Part shown: piece after piece, positions 12,472 through 25,452 of the stretch | How the letters are laid out: every line of letters starts with the position of its first letter | How positions within the stretch are numbered: position 1 is the stretch's first letter | From: Sphagnum compactum | Lineage: Eukaryota > Bryophyta > Sphagnopsida > Sphagnales | NCBI GenBank assembly: GCA_965153455.1 | Contig: OZ234498.1 | Coordinates: forward strand, 16,058,001-16,122,000 | Reading direction: 5' to 3' | DNA length: 64,000 nt | Position numbers and translations under genes: made by a program | The notes under the pieces: generated by a model | What the model was told of the DNA's origin: nothing | The model's database searches: none | What the model saw: only the letters and a program-made list of their open reading frames with translations

Positions 12472-15400
12472 ATGGCATTAGAATACGAGGACGATGGTGT
12501 AAGCCTGTTCGCTACCTATGTTTCCTATGTTTGTTGTTTTGTGGTTTTTTTAGGCAGAAGATTGTATACCAGCTATATCTTAGGTCAAGGAGACTCCAAT
12601 TGTACATTAGGGTTTAGGGTCTATGAGCGATAAGCAAATTCGAGATTGTTGAATGGAGACCTATTCAGGTTGTGTCTGCTAAGGAGGATGGAATAGTCTA
12701 TGGAAGACATATAGCTGGACTGATCAGCTACCTCTATGTGATGAGCTACCCTAAACCCTATAACCTCTGAGCTGAAGAAGTCGAAAATCCGTTCTCAGTA
12801 CTGTCTCTCTGAAGCCCGGTAGGGTTGCAAACATGTGTGCAACCTTGTGATATTGGCAACTGTGCCATTGCAACCTTGCAAAGAGTCTGAATTCTAAGGG
12901 TTTAGGGTTCCATGATTTTGAGCTCATAAAAATCATTGAAGCAGGCTTTGGCTGCCTCAGCATTGCTAATGTGAGATCAGTCAAGATTGCTCAACTTTTT
13001 CTCTTCTGTATGCAGTTTTATTCCTGCCACTTGATGGTGTGGAATTGGATGGGCATTATCCTTGTCTAACCAGCATTGCACATCAATTTTATTCCTAAAT
13101 TCACCCTTGTGGCTAACATGGAATGAGCCTGTAGCTTCAGTGTCTGCTTAATCACAATCTGTGGGACCAAATAGGTTTGATCAACCCAGGAGAGTGAGGT
13201 CCTTGCAAACACTAATGGAAGAAATTGTGCAGGATTTCGACTGGGAAGCAGCTGTTGCAGAGATTGACAAGGCCTGCGACAAAAGCCAACAAAGCAAAGC
13301 AACTAACAAGTATTGTCAAAAGACTCTTGATGCTTTTCTGAAGTTGAGTCAACCAAGACCACTTGTGCAAGAGAGTATCCATATTGATGGTGGAGAAGGT
13401 GGGAAAAGACAAGAAAATGTTGCTGACTCGGACCCTAGTGCTTTCACAACATGGGTTTATCCAGGTTAGTGCAATGTAAAAGTCAACAGAGGTTTCCTCA
13501 TTCTCATGGAAACTTCTTCAGTCTAGCAGTCTGTGATTGCATCTCAGTCTAGCAGTCAGAGGTTTCCTCACAGTCTAGCTGCTGTGATTGCATCTCAGAG
13601 TTGGCTATACAACAGTTCTGTTGAATATCAGACTAGCCATTCATGTTGATTGTCTCTAGGAGGCGATTGTTACTTATCTGAGAGGGTTGTCTGGGCGGTG
13701 TTCCTTTTCTCCCCTCTCTTGAGGCTCTGAGTGCTTAATCCATTTTGTACACTTTCTCTGATCTGATTGTTGTCCACTGCCTCTGCACTGTGATCATGTC
13801 CTTTGTATTTGACGTCTGTGTTTCTCTTTTGAGCAGCCAATATTCCTTGTCGCCAGTACCAATTATCCATTACCAAGACAGCACTATTTACCAACACCAT
13901 TGTGGCTCTGCCAACTGGTCTTGGCAAAACCCTCATTGCTGCTGTTGTCATGTACAACTACTTCAGATGGTTTCCAACAGGTATACATCTTGATGACTTT
14001 CACTCAAGGCTCAATTCTATGATTGATCTTTGAAAAATGCAATGTAGAGTAGTGGTGGCAAGGGTTTTTACTTCTTCCTTGGAGTTATGCATATTGATTG
14101 ATCAAGTTTTCTCTCATGGGTCATACTTGCTATGTTTTTTTCACTTGCAGGAAAGATTGTCTTCACAGCACCATCAAGGCCTTTGGTGGTGCAACAGATT
14201 GAAGCTTGCCATAATGTCATGGGAATCCCTCAGGTAACTGTCTTCTACCTCTTGTGTCTTTCTCTCATTTGTTGCACTTCCCCTTGCCATCAAGTTCTCA
14301 ATTGTTCATTGGCTGTTGAAAGATAACCCAAATGTTTTTCCATCTGGCTGCAGGAATTTACAATTGACATGACAGGCCAGATGAGCCCACCACAAAGGGC
14401 AGAGCACTGGCAAAGTCTAAGAATATTTTTTGTCACTCCACAAGTCTTGGAGAAGGACATCCAGTCTGGTATGTTCAGCAACTCACTATTTCTTTTATAC
14501 ATCTACTGCTGGAGGTTGACCAGGAATGTGATAACAACTGTCAAAGAACACAATTGTGTTTGACTGAAAGGAAAATGACAGGGATTTGTCCAATGAAGGA
14601 GATTGTGTGCTTGGTGGTTGATGAAGCCCATCGAGCAACTGGCAATTACTCATACTGTGTGGTCATTCGTGAGGTGCATTCCTCACAACCTCCACTTATT
14701 TTTTTCCAGTGTGTAAATGAGAATGTCAGTTGCTGATGGTTGTTTCAGCCTAGTTCACAAAGTAGAACTGCTTTTCCCTTTCACACAAAGATGACTTCTC
14801 ACACCTACAGTTGTGCTTAGGCAGTGTCTCAGCAGTTACTACTTGAACCCAAAGTATTCCTGAGATGGATGAAAGAGGAGACCTGAGTGATTGATTTATA
14901 ATGCTCTTACTGTGCAGCTTTTGGCAGCCAATGTACAGCTGCGGATACTGGCATTAACAGCTACTCCTGGCTGTAAGTTCCTCAACAGTTCTCAGTCAAA
15001 ATGATCAAATCAACAAGTTGGTACAAACTCAGCTGAAGGCTACTGTTTCCTTGGTTCTCATTCAGCATAGCAGTGAGAATTTATGACCTACTTTGTGCAG
15101 CAAAACAAGCTACCATTCAAGCAGTTCTCGACAATCTCCAAATTTCTTGTTTGGAGTACCGAGATGAGAATGATCTTGATGTGCGCCAGTACACACATCA
15201 TCGGGAACTGGAGCTCATCCAGGTGACAGAAGTTGCCTTTGCTGACCTGTGATGTAATTGGGCTTTACACGACTCTCATAACTATTCCCTTTAGTCTCAG
15301 GGCTTTGAGATTCATTTGCTCTTGGCTTCATCTTTTGTTCTACAGGCTCTATTCTCTGCCCACCAATAGGCGACACCATCATCAGTGCATTCCAGCATTT

Positions 15401-18400
15401 GCAGTCATCACCAATAATAGGTTGCATACAGTTCTGTATTTAGCAGGAGTCATCTGTTTGGCACTGGAAACTGGCTAAAACTTGCTCATTCAGGGTTTTC
15501 TTTACCATCCATCATGACTTCATAAGCTTAAATTGCTCCTTGTGTTCAGAGGTCCTATGGCACATGTGCTGTCTATTGAGTGTAATACAGATTCATCAGA
15601 TGCCCAAGTTGGGGGGCTTATATTCCTAGTGTGGTGTGACAAGGTCCCCATGAATGCTGAATCAAATAAAATCAAGGATACGTTTGTGGAGATTCTTATA
15701 CCATTGATTGGCAAGCTCTGTGATCTGGGTGTTTTCTACACCAGAGATCTTGCAAGGGTAATGTGGCTTGCACCCTTTTTCACCTCCCAGCAACCCACGT
15801 GGATAATGTTATCATGGCCTTTTCTGTGTGTTCAGTGGTAGACATTTTACTCACACTGATGCCTGGTGCTATTTAGTTGGAAATCTTACCCATTGTGGGT
15901 TGATGTCAAACTATGCAGATTTCTCCATATGAGTTAATCATGGCAAGAGATAAGTTTCGGCAGGCCCCTCCAGATTCACTACATCAAGGCCAGTACCGAG
16001 AAGTGGAGTGTGGGTTTGGTGGAGCAATTACTCTTTGTCATATTCTTAAACTACTTCATAGTCATGGTATCAGACCTGCCCTTGAAATGCTGCTGACCAA
16101 ATTGCATCAAGGGTATGTATATTACCCATTTTTGTCTAACTGATTTGGGGCCCCAATCCATACCTTACTGTAAATAGTTTTCCTTTTTCAGGAGCCAAGC
16201 GATTCTCAGTGATGCTATAATTTAACATAGGTTTATCAGGGCACCCTACTGTGATTTATGGATAAATTATTTCTTCACAAATGTGTGACTAGTTTCAGCT
16301 CCTGGAATTATGTAGATGAAGCTTTGGCATGATGGCCAGTATGGGAGGTAGATTGCAAAGTCTCATACAAGCACCTTGTTATTCAGATCACTGAGACAAC
16401 TGGGCAAGAACAACAGACTGCAAAAGGTCAAGGATATGATGCAGGAAAGTGTAGGTCACGGAGCTCCAAGCCCCAAGCTAGTGAAGATGGAGGAGATCAT
16501 TCTCTCACATTTCAGTTATACTTCTTTCCAGCCCTGATATGGTTATATTTGTGCCTTAGACCTACTTTCCAGGGCTATGGATTCCAATGGTCAAGAGATC
16601 TGCAGGTGGCATCCTGTCAAGATTCATGATGACTCCCTTTGCAACTATGAACATATCCATTTCTTGGGCTCAAAGGTTTTGACTGGAGCATACCACTGTT
16701 TTAAAGCAAAGAGTTGCCAGATAAAGGCCTTCAGAAAAAAACTAGGAATCTTTGAGCATTTGTGGTTACATGGGAGTATGGGACTAATTTTGGCTTTTGG
16801 CTTTTGCTTGAAAACAGGTCAACACAATCCTTTGGAAACACGGGTTATCATTTTCACCAACTTCAGGGAAAGTGTGAAGTAATATTTTGCAACCTTGTCT
16901 ATTTGAGATTGTTTTTTCTGTATGGTTAAACGTGGTTATGCTGGAATGCCACATTGTGTAACATGGAGGGTGGTTACTGCACTGAAATATCATTCTTCTA
17001 CAGGGACATCTTGGAAACCCTCAACAAAATTCAGCATGTTGTCAAAGCCACAGAGTTTATTGGGCAGACCTCTGGTGAGTACAGGGCCCATCCTCTTAAG
17101 AGTAGATACATGTTTTGAAGGAATGGAAAAAAGAAACCAGTTAAGATTGATGAGCAAAATGCTTTGTTTTGGTGTGCCCTCTGCTGGTGTGTAGATGGGA
17201 AAATTTGGAAGGAAGGGATTTACTTGGGAATAGGGCTATACTCCTAAGCTGCTGAAGACTGCATGAAGGAAAATTTGCAGGTCAAATCTGTACTGTTTGT
17301 GATCATGAGATCTCTGAAGACGAGCTTATCTCAATTGACCTAGTTCTCAAACACACATCAAAGTTCAGCTAGAATGCTTTCATTTCAAGTCTTAAGTCAA
17401 TGGGTGTGTTGATGGAGGGCTGATTTAGTGTTTTCTGATAACCATACTTGAATTGCTGCAGGAAAATCCTCAAAAGGCCAAACCCAGAAAATGCAACAAG
17501 CTGTCCTCCAGGTTTAGTGGCTCAAGGCGATTCATCTTGTCTTGGGAATGTGCTTGTCATGCAGATATTCCAGTCAACATGCAAATCCAGTTTCTATACT
17601 TCTATCATTAGGTATTGGAAACAAGGGGTGGGAATGAAGATTGAGAGAAGATACAAAGAAATGGCGAATGTGACAATCAACTGATCTAAATGTGGGGTCT
17701 GTGTTGGACAGAAATTCCGTGCTGGTGGCTACAACACAATAGTGGCCACATCCATAGCTGAGGAAGGTTTGGATATTATGGAAGTGGACTTGGTCATATG
17801 CTTTGATGCAAATGTCTCCCCTATTCGTATGATTCAGCGCATGGGACGCACTGGACGGAAGCGGGATGGACGAGTCGATATCCTACTTTTTGATGTATCT
17901 GTAGGCTCATGCTTTTCTGTGTTCTGGTAAGGTGTGTTGCTCTCAGTATACACATAAGTGTGTGACCTTGACAGATTTCTGGCACTTGTCTTGGCTACTG
18001 AGGGGGCTGAGACACAAGGGTATCAGAAGAAGCAGGCAAAGAACAAAACCCTGATTAAGTACATGCAACATGGGGGTGTAAATACCTTCACATTTCATCC
18101 AAGCCCCCGGATGGTACTTTCTTCTGTACTCATTTGCTGCTAACCACTTTGATGGTTCTCCAGTAATGGTCTAGAACCTTTATATAACTCCTTCCTTTGG
18201 CAGTTGTATGAATTTTGAATTGCCTGTTTGCGGCTGCAGGTACCACATGCATACAAACCAGAAGTTCAGATGTTGGAGATGTCAATCAAAAATTTTGTAC
18301 CTCGTGGCCGAAAGTTGAGAACAGAACCTGCTTCTTGTTTGGACCCAGGGGCTGATGAGCCAACTGAGGAAGAGCATGCATTGCTGCAAAAATATGCACA

Positions 18401-21400
18401 GCCTCCTGGTGAAATGCCATGGAAACCTTCTCTCATTGCTTTTCCCAGCTTCCAGCTGCTTCCTACACCAATCTACACTGTCAAGCATTCTGTTCGTACA
18501 GTGTCCATGCTCATTGATGTTCTTCAAGGTCTCCAGGAACCTGCTTTCCACAGTACCTCCAAGGTTATACCCTTCAGCAACTCTGAGGTTTATCTTCTGT
18601 TGCTTGCAAATTGGTATCTGAGCTTCAAGGCTTCTCTTCAGTCAATTCTCTTCCTCATTGGGTATGTGATTCCACTCTGTTGATAGCTTGTGGAAGGACT
18701 GTACACAGATTTCAACTTCAGGCAACTGTCTGCTCTCACCAGAAGGCAACACTGCTGGTGTATTGTCAGTAATAGGTATGAGTTGTTCTTCTACTTTGCA
18801 AAGTTAGTGCCAGGCTGTATTTTTGCCCTATCTTGACAATCCTGTTGACATTTACGTGGCTCAAGACATCCACTCCTGTATGCTGAAGTTGCTGTGTAAT
18901 TTTTCTGTTTGCGGTCTTCTTAATTTGAGATTGGTGTACAGATGGAGACTCTGCAGATCAAACAAAGGTGACTACCAATGAAAAGGCTGGCTGGGATGAA
19001 GTGTATTCACCAGTAGATAATCCCATGGAAGTCCTTTCTCCGAAGGTTGACAATGTGGATTTTCACCAATCAGATCAAGGACTGTCAGGAGATGTTGCAG
19101 GGTTGTTGGGTGTTACCTCAATTGTCGCCTCAGACTTAGAGATGGACAACAAGGACGCTCACAGTCCTATGCCACTTACCTCAGGTGCTTCCTCCTCTCA
19201 CATGTCCCTGTGTTCCTTTTGTGACACTTCTGTCACAGTTTGGTGTTTCTGTTTCATCTTCTGGGTTACTATAGTTGTTGAGAGTTGCAAGGATCTTCAC
19301 TGAAGAAAACAAGGTATAATGCATAAGTGCCAACTCTCTACTGGAGCCCATGTGTTCCAAATGGGAGAGAGTGCAGGAAACGGCAGCAAAGATGGCAATG
19401 GCACTTCACTGTATGGCTTGGATTTCATGAAGACTAGACAAGTGATATGCAAGGTGGTTGCTGGGAATGCTGCAGGTCAGAAGCCTGAGTCAGAAGGAAA
19501 TGTAGGAGATGAAATGTTGGGTTTCTCCGCATCTCAACCTCTAGCATCCTTGAGTGGGACCCCAAGCTTGATCAGGTCACACAGGTTTCTGTTCAATACA
19601 GAGATTGTATACATGAATGCTGCAGGTCGGTTAGTGATTGCATCACCTCCAAAATGGCTGCCGCTTGTTGAAGTGCTGACCAGCTCTTGCATTCATCAAG
19701 AAGGGACTAAGGTGTCCTTGTCACATACATCACCATATCTGCAGGCCACCAAAGCTAAGTCAATTAAGTGTGAAGAGTACAAAGCCTTTGTAGAAGTTGA
19801 TCGGCTCAGGGAATGCAACACACCCAACTATTGTGCAACTGCAACAAATTTCCGAGTGCCTGAGAAGCTTTTTGGAGGCATTGAGTGCAGGAAGATGGAT
19901 CTAGAAAGTCCTCAGTTTACAAAACCATGCAGTTCTCCTTTGAAGATGACTATGCAGCCATCAGTGAACTTCATTGCATCCACACCTGAGGTCAAGCCTC
20001 CTCCATCTGCTACTGCTTATCATGTGACATTTGTTGCAGAAACACCCAATCCACACGGTAGACTCAATAGCTCACCACTGCCATGTATTGCTTCTCGGTT
20101 CACTCCCTTCCCCTCCCCAATATTAGAAACTCCTGTTGTATCAAAGACACACCATATGTCACTTGCTTCTCCAAAACATATGTCACCTCTTCTGTTTTCA
20201 AGCCCATCCCCTGAGCAGCTTGTGACACCTGCAGTTTTGAAAAAAAGTCCACAGTGTTCAGCAAACCTCATGACCTTTGGTGCAACAGGAGTGGAAGGCA
20301 GTTTGGAAAATTGTAAAGCTGTTGAAAATGGCTACTTGCCAGGTTCTTCTGCTGTACCTGAAACTGGTCCGTTCAAGTCCAAATCACTTGAGACATTGGA
20401 CACTGGATCTTCAGGAAGGACCATTGCACGTAGCATGGGAGGATCTCAGATCACCAATCCCCAATTATTGCCTGATCTGCCAGATGGTGAACAGAAGTTG
20501 TCGATATTATCTCAACAACAAAGACAGCCAAATGTTTCCCATGTATCTCAGTGCCAGCTTCGAGGGCATGGAACATCTGGAGAGATGGGTGAACCTGAAA
20601 GCTCAAGACATGGGATTGAACACAGTAATGAGATCAGCAATGAGGGAGGAGTAGAGAGCACTGGGGTGCTGGCCTCTATGCCAAGACCACGAAGAAGGTT
20701 CAAGCGCCTCAAGAAGGCCTGCAAGTTAATGATTCCCACTCCTCCTTCAGAGCCACAAAACAATAAACAGAATCTTTGGTGTTCTGGTGGTCAAGAGCAT
20801 GCCAGAGTGCGAAAGACAACAATGAATTTTGGTATGCCTTTTCACTGACTCTGTCATTGTATGCAAGAAAAACTTCCACTATTTGGATTCCTCTATGATT
20901 CTAATGGGTAAATTTTCAAGTAAGCTTCTTTCAGGTTGTTAGAATTTAGGGTTCAGGGTTTAAACTATAGCTCACAACCAGCCTTGTGATTACTGTATGT
21001 GGTACTCATATGGGTACTACTGTGTGCAGGAAAAGACCAGAGGAAGTTAGCAGTTCGAAGTTTTATTGATGAGGAAGCAGAGTATGTCTTTTTATTATTA
21101 TGTTATATTTGATGGCAATGGTTTGGGTGTGCAAGATTTCTACCTTGTACAAGCTCTGCTCCTTTTGACGGAATTACATGGAGCACTTAATAAGTTCATA
21201 CTAACTCAGTGTCGTTTTGTGGTGCTTTCCTTGTGAAGAGTGTCATCTGATGAAGACATATCGACAGATGAAGATGACAGTGTTGAGGCCAATGGATCAC
21301 TTGAGGGCTTCATTGATCCCTCACATTCTCAGCACCTCCAGTCTGGTTCAGTTGACATGATGGCCATCTACCGGTGGGTCTATTGCTCCTAAAGAGAGTT

Positions 21401-22112
21401 GGGGCTCTCTCTATCGGTCACCCAGAATTGTAGATGTGGCAATATATTCCTAGGATTAGTACTTGATTTGTGCACTCATCTTTCCTTTCCACTATGACTG
21501 ATAAAATGGCAATCACAGTAGAAGGCTCATTAGGCCAGGTAATTTGGTGTCCCTTGTGTTCTAATTGGACTTATTTGGCTGTCTTCTCGTCCTTACAGGT
21601 GGTCCCTTTTAACTCAGTCACCAATGGAACAGTGGCAACGCTTTCTTCCTGCACAATCTAATACACCATCTGGGTCAATCCCTGGAACAACTGTTTCCTC
21701 TGGGACTGGAGGTTCTGACTCAAAGCAGACAATTGAGCTGAATTCTGCCTCAAGGCCTTCCAGTTGTCCTACCCCTTCCTTTGCAGGTGTTGGTGTTAGT
21801 AGTGGTCTTGTTTCAAGCAGTCAGCACACATCCCTTTGTGATGAAAACAGAGCCAACATTGCAAGGATAGGAGGTGTAGCATCAGTTACTGATACAGCAA
21901 GTGTGCAACAAATGGAGCAAAAGACCAAAAGGAAGAAGCTTGGGTTGAGGAAACGAAAACTGAGTTTTCAACTTCCAGTAGAAGAAGATGATGATGATGT
22001 TTTTGCAGGTGTTGATCTTGATGCTTTAGAGCAGGAAGCAGTTCTCCAGGCTCGAACCAGAGCCACACAACTTGACTCAATGCCATCTTTTGACCTAGGA
22101 ATAGATAGCTAA
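12472..22112 (+). CDS. FANCM: FANCM-type DEAH DNA helicase/translocase
   Basis: ATP-driven nuclear DNA translocase that remodels forks and D-loops and, in plants, limits meiotic crossovers. Proposed exons: 12472-12498, 13233-13464, 13837-13980, 14151-14233, 14354-14468, 14582-14673, 14918-14972, 15101-15222, 15644-15757, 15919-16112, (16192-16208, 16299-16311 tentative), 16387-16514, 16818-16878, 17004-17074, 17462-17511, 17712-17894, 18003-18113, 18240-18563, (18722-18764 tentative), 18942-19184, 19314-20831, 21030-21081, 21239-21373, 21599-22112. Phases agree and give about 1546 aa. Visible: [12 protein letters not shown] near the N-terminus, Walker [13 protein letters not shown] in VVDEAHRA, motif [12 protein letters not shown], motif [14 protein letters not shown], then [17 protein letters not shown] long weakly conserved tail follows (RRFKRLKKA, acidic [13 protein letters not shown]) ending SFDLGIDS. 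No ERCC4 nuclease domain, as in plant homologues. The two bracketed exons are the least certain. Confidence 0.9.
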
Positions 22113-22266
22113 CATCCCCTTAGTGTATGGCTTGCGAGAATGGTTTGTGGATTGCCTGGTGAAATGAGAATCACTAGACAAGTTTCTGGCATTTGTTCTA
22201 CCTTACAAGTCTATGCATTGGCTGTTGCTCATTTGGATTTGAAATGACAGAAACATGTGGAACTAG

Positions 22267-22536
22267 GAGCATCTCCAGCAGTGTTTTGAATGTGACCCTA
22301 CAAAAACATTTCTCACATTCACGTTTAGTTATTTGCTTTTTTCCAATCCCACCCATAATAGCAGGAGCAGCAATCAGATCATATGTATTACCACTTCTCT
22401 GGCAGGTGTACGGCCTTGGTGTGCATTTTATCAACCTCAGCAAATTGTGAAAAAATGTTGCACCAAATCTAGCATGTTTTGACATTTCTTCACCCAATTT
22501 CAATTTGCAGGTTCAAATACTGGGCACAGATAAAGG
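22267..22536 (+). mobile_element. MITE-like repeat, copy A
   Basis: Begins GAGCATCTCCAGCAGTG and aligns by eye along its length with 42486-42852. Shared blocks are 'atgtgaccct.caaaaa', 'tttttccaa.cccacccata', 'cttctctggcaggt', 'cctcagca', 'gttttgac.tttcttca.cca' and 'atact.ggcac'. The right terminus is degraded in this copy. Confidence 0.65.
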
Positions 22537-23985
22537 TTCACAACGGTGGGAAATCACAACTGCTGTCCTAAACTCTAAACCCTACATGCTGCTAAACCCT
22601 ACATCCATCTTTCTCTAGAAAAGTCTGTTGAGAGGAAACATTATCTCTTATTTTATATACTTGCAGGATTGCAAATGTTTGGAGATCAGGATGCTGCACT
22701 TGTATTTCAGCACTGAATTCACTTTGTTGAATTCAGCACTGTAGAATTTCTGAGATCTATGTCGGAAATGTTTTTCCTTAATACTGTCTCTCATGAAGTT
22801 CCATCCTTGAGAAAAACCCCCTCAAAAACTAGCTTTCTTGTGAACAGGGAGGAAGACTATCATCATATTGTGATGCTACACAACACATGGACTGCTGCAA
22901 CTTTTGGGTAAAAAATCCTCTTTTTTCCCATCTTTGAAGATCTCTCCAGCAATTCTTTGGCTTTATAAAACAATGTTGCTGGTGTCTTGCTGGTGGTGTA
23001 TAGATATGAGCTTTTATGTCATGAATGTTGTATGATCAAAGATAGATAGGACTTGCGAGATCCTCCTCATTGCAAAGATGTGCCCACAAGAAGCATTCCT
23101 GGGGATTGAATGTCATGGATTGTTGTTGCCAGTTAAGAAGTCTCTGAGTTCTGAAGATTTCAATTTCTGTTCTGGATGGTTCCTATGTGCATGCATGATG
23201 CCCTCTTGATCCACGTATCCTGTGATGAAAATTGGCATCATGATTGATTGTTTGTCACCAGGAGTTTTGGAATCTGTTTTGCATTTTATCTTCTTGCATG
23301 ATTAGCTAATGCAGAATTATCAAGATTTCCAAGAAGATTTCATGGAATTGCTGCGAGTAAAAATAGTTGAACACTTTTTCTTTTTTTTTTTCTCCGACCA
23401 TGTTTATGAGGAAACAAACATGAAGAAAACATGATCTAAAAAGGTTTCACATCAATTCCACCAAACAGAACTTCAGACAAAATATGTGAAGGTTTGAACT
23501 AGTGATGCTGTGATATATAGGGTGGGGCTGGATACAAGTTGGGTTATGTACCGTGGTGGGTCAAAACTCAAAACCCTATCCATCCGGTATAAAATTTTGC
23601 CATACTTTAGACATACCATGATTCCTTAACATTCTCCATTCATGCTACCAATGTAAACATTTATATGTAAAAGCTTTTGCCGAAAATTGAAGTTTAGTTT
23701 GGGAGACCTCCTCAACCACAATTTCCCACTCCTAGATATTTCTCATAATTTGCTTGGAGGGAGGGGAGGTTTGTTGGAAGGTGATTTGCAACATTCATAT
23801 GAATGCATACGAGCCATCCTTATAATAGTGCACCTAAGTTTTTACGAAGGGTCAGGCACTGTTTGGTTCAAGGGGCCGAAGGCATTGACAGCAGTGCCTC
23901 CCCTTAAAACGTAAAGCACTGCCTGGAATTTTCCTTTGTATTTTCAGCTCCCTTACCTACCTGAAGAAACCTGTTTTCAGCAAGA

Positions 23986-24075
23986 TGGATCTTCTGCGGT
24001 GGAAGGATCTTCTGCGGTGGAAGGTATCAGCCAGGTTGTACTGGGATCTTCTGACCATTGGAAGGTACCAGCCGG
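23986..24075 (+). repeat. 18-bp direct repeat and diverged third unit
   Basis: 'ggatcttctgcggtggaa' occurs twice head to tail. A diverged third unit ('ggatcttctgaccattggaa') follows after a spacer. It leads into the palindromic-motif cluster. Confidence 0.8.
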
Positions 24076-25330
24076 CCTGTCACTATTTCTGAAAAAATCC
24101 CAGCTCTGCTTTATGTAGGGAAAGCACCTAAGTACCGGCCTTGGGCACAGGTCTCAAATCATGGAAGGGCCTGTATTCAGGCCCTTCTCCTATACCTAAA
24201 GCTTTTATCTTGGAAGCAATGACAATTTTTACCTATGTCTGGGTATGTATAATTGAGGTTTAAATGTTTAATAATGCATGTGTTCTGAGGAGAGAATTTG
24301 AGAATTGCTATCGTTGTTTTCGTCTTAAATGTTGGAGCTCTGCTTATCAATGTATATATCATATCTTTACCTTGAACTCAGCTCAAGCTGGTTTGTATTC
24401 TATCAATTAGGACTATTAGTCTTTCTCCATTTGACCAAGGCTCACAAAAGGGGTTGAAATTCCTTTTTGCTGCTAAAAATTGCTGTAAAGAGTATATTAT
24501 GATTTTACAATTTTTGAACCTACCTACATAGCATGGTTTTCTTTTTTCTTCAATTTTGTGGTGTAGCCAAACTGGCAATCATGTGCAAATTTGGCTATAG
24601 ACCAGATACGAAAGTAGAAATTGTTTAAGAATTTCTTTTATACTTTGGCCACCTGCTGGTAAAAAAATCCTTTGTATGTGTCAAAATCATATTTTTCAGG
24701 TCGAAAAATTCAAATATTTGCAGGGCAAAAAAAAAAAACACTGCTACCCAGGTGCACATAAAGGACCAGCTGGACTGAAATATCTAGTATTGGGACTAAC
24801 ACAGCCTTGGTATGAAGCTGGTATTACCTCATGTCCATACCCGGCAGGTACTAGTACAAGGTTAATATTACTTCAGGTCATACCAGTCTGGTCAGTTGTG
24901 TGACATCATAACTAACATCAGTCTACACTATCTATACCAAGGGTGCAGCCTTGGTATTCACCCAACACTAATTTGAAGGTTGAACTAGAGTTAGTCTTTT
25001 GTGTACAGGGTCTGCACCCGGTTATCAACACTGGTATCAAGGACCCTACCAGTCTGGTATGAGCCTGAGGCAATACTAGCCTCATACCTGTAACCAGCCT
25101 GGTAAGGACTTGAATCAAGTAATACCAGCCTTGTACCCGTTTTATACCAGTCTCAATACCTGTTGTACACCTGCTTCTTACCAGCCAAATATCAATCTTA
25201 GACCCAATTGGTATTACCTCAAGTACCTACCAGCCTGGTATACTGCCTCAGCTCATACCAGACTGATCTTGGAATTTGATACCCATTTTTCATACCAATG
25301 TTGATACCCATCAACGACCCTATAGATACC
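24020..25330. repeat. Cluster of palindromic TACCAGYCTGGTA motifs
   Basis: Nearly perfect 13-bp palindromes TACCAGTCTGGTA (25047-25059) and TACCAGCCTGGTA (25228-25240). Half-sites or close variants lie around 24065, 24768, 24881, 25092, 25124, 25146, 25180 and 25256, spaced by variants of 'ttacctcatgtccatacc'. Density is highest from 24760 to 25270, about 120-700 bp upstream of the PDH E1-beta start codon. It is either an old minisatellite or a repeated palindromic site; function unknown. Confidence 0.7.
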
Positions 25331-25452
25331 TGACCATGTGAGAAGAGAGCACCAGCATAGAGAGAGGAAGGGACAGACGACGTCTTCTTTGATAGCAGCG
25401 TCCCGAGGCTTCCTACAAGCCCTTCCTTGTTTCCATCGCAGAAGAGCACAAG

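Larger units (their letters stand above)
22113..25452. other. Intergenic region between FANCM and PDH E1-beta
   Basis: Contains the FANCM 3' flank, a MITE copy (22267-22536), an 18-bp direct repeat (23986-24022), and a cluster of palindromic motifs (24020-25330) up to the PDH gene. Between 22540 and 23980 I see no coding or structured sequence apart from a T-rich run near 23380. Confidence 0.6.

Noticed and set aside
12063-12478. Overlapping minus-strand open frames upstream of FANCM
   Set aside because: They are mirror frames of a CT-rich leader, with low-complexity Arg/Lys/Glu content and no recognisable domain.
19319-19319. Separate gene starting at this ATG
   Set aside because: The frame joins in phase to the preceding FANCM exon and ends in the RRFKRLKKA and downstream exons typical of the FANCM tail.
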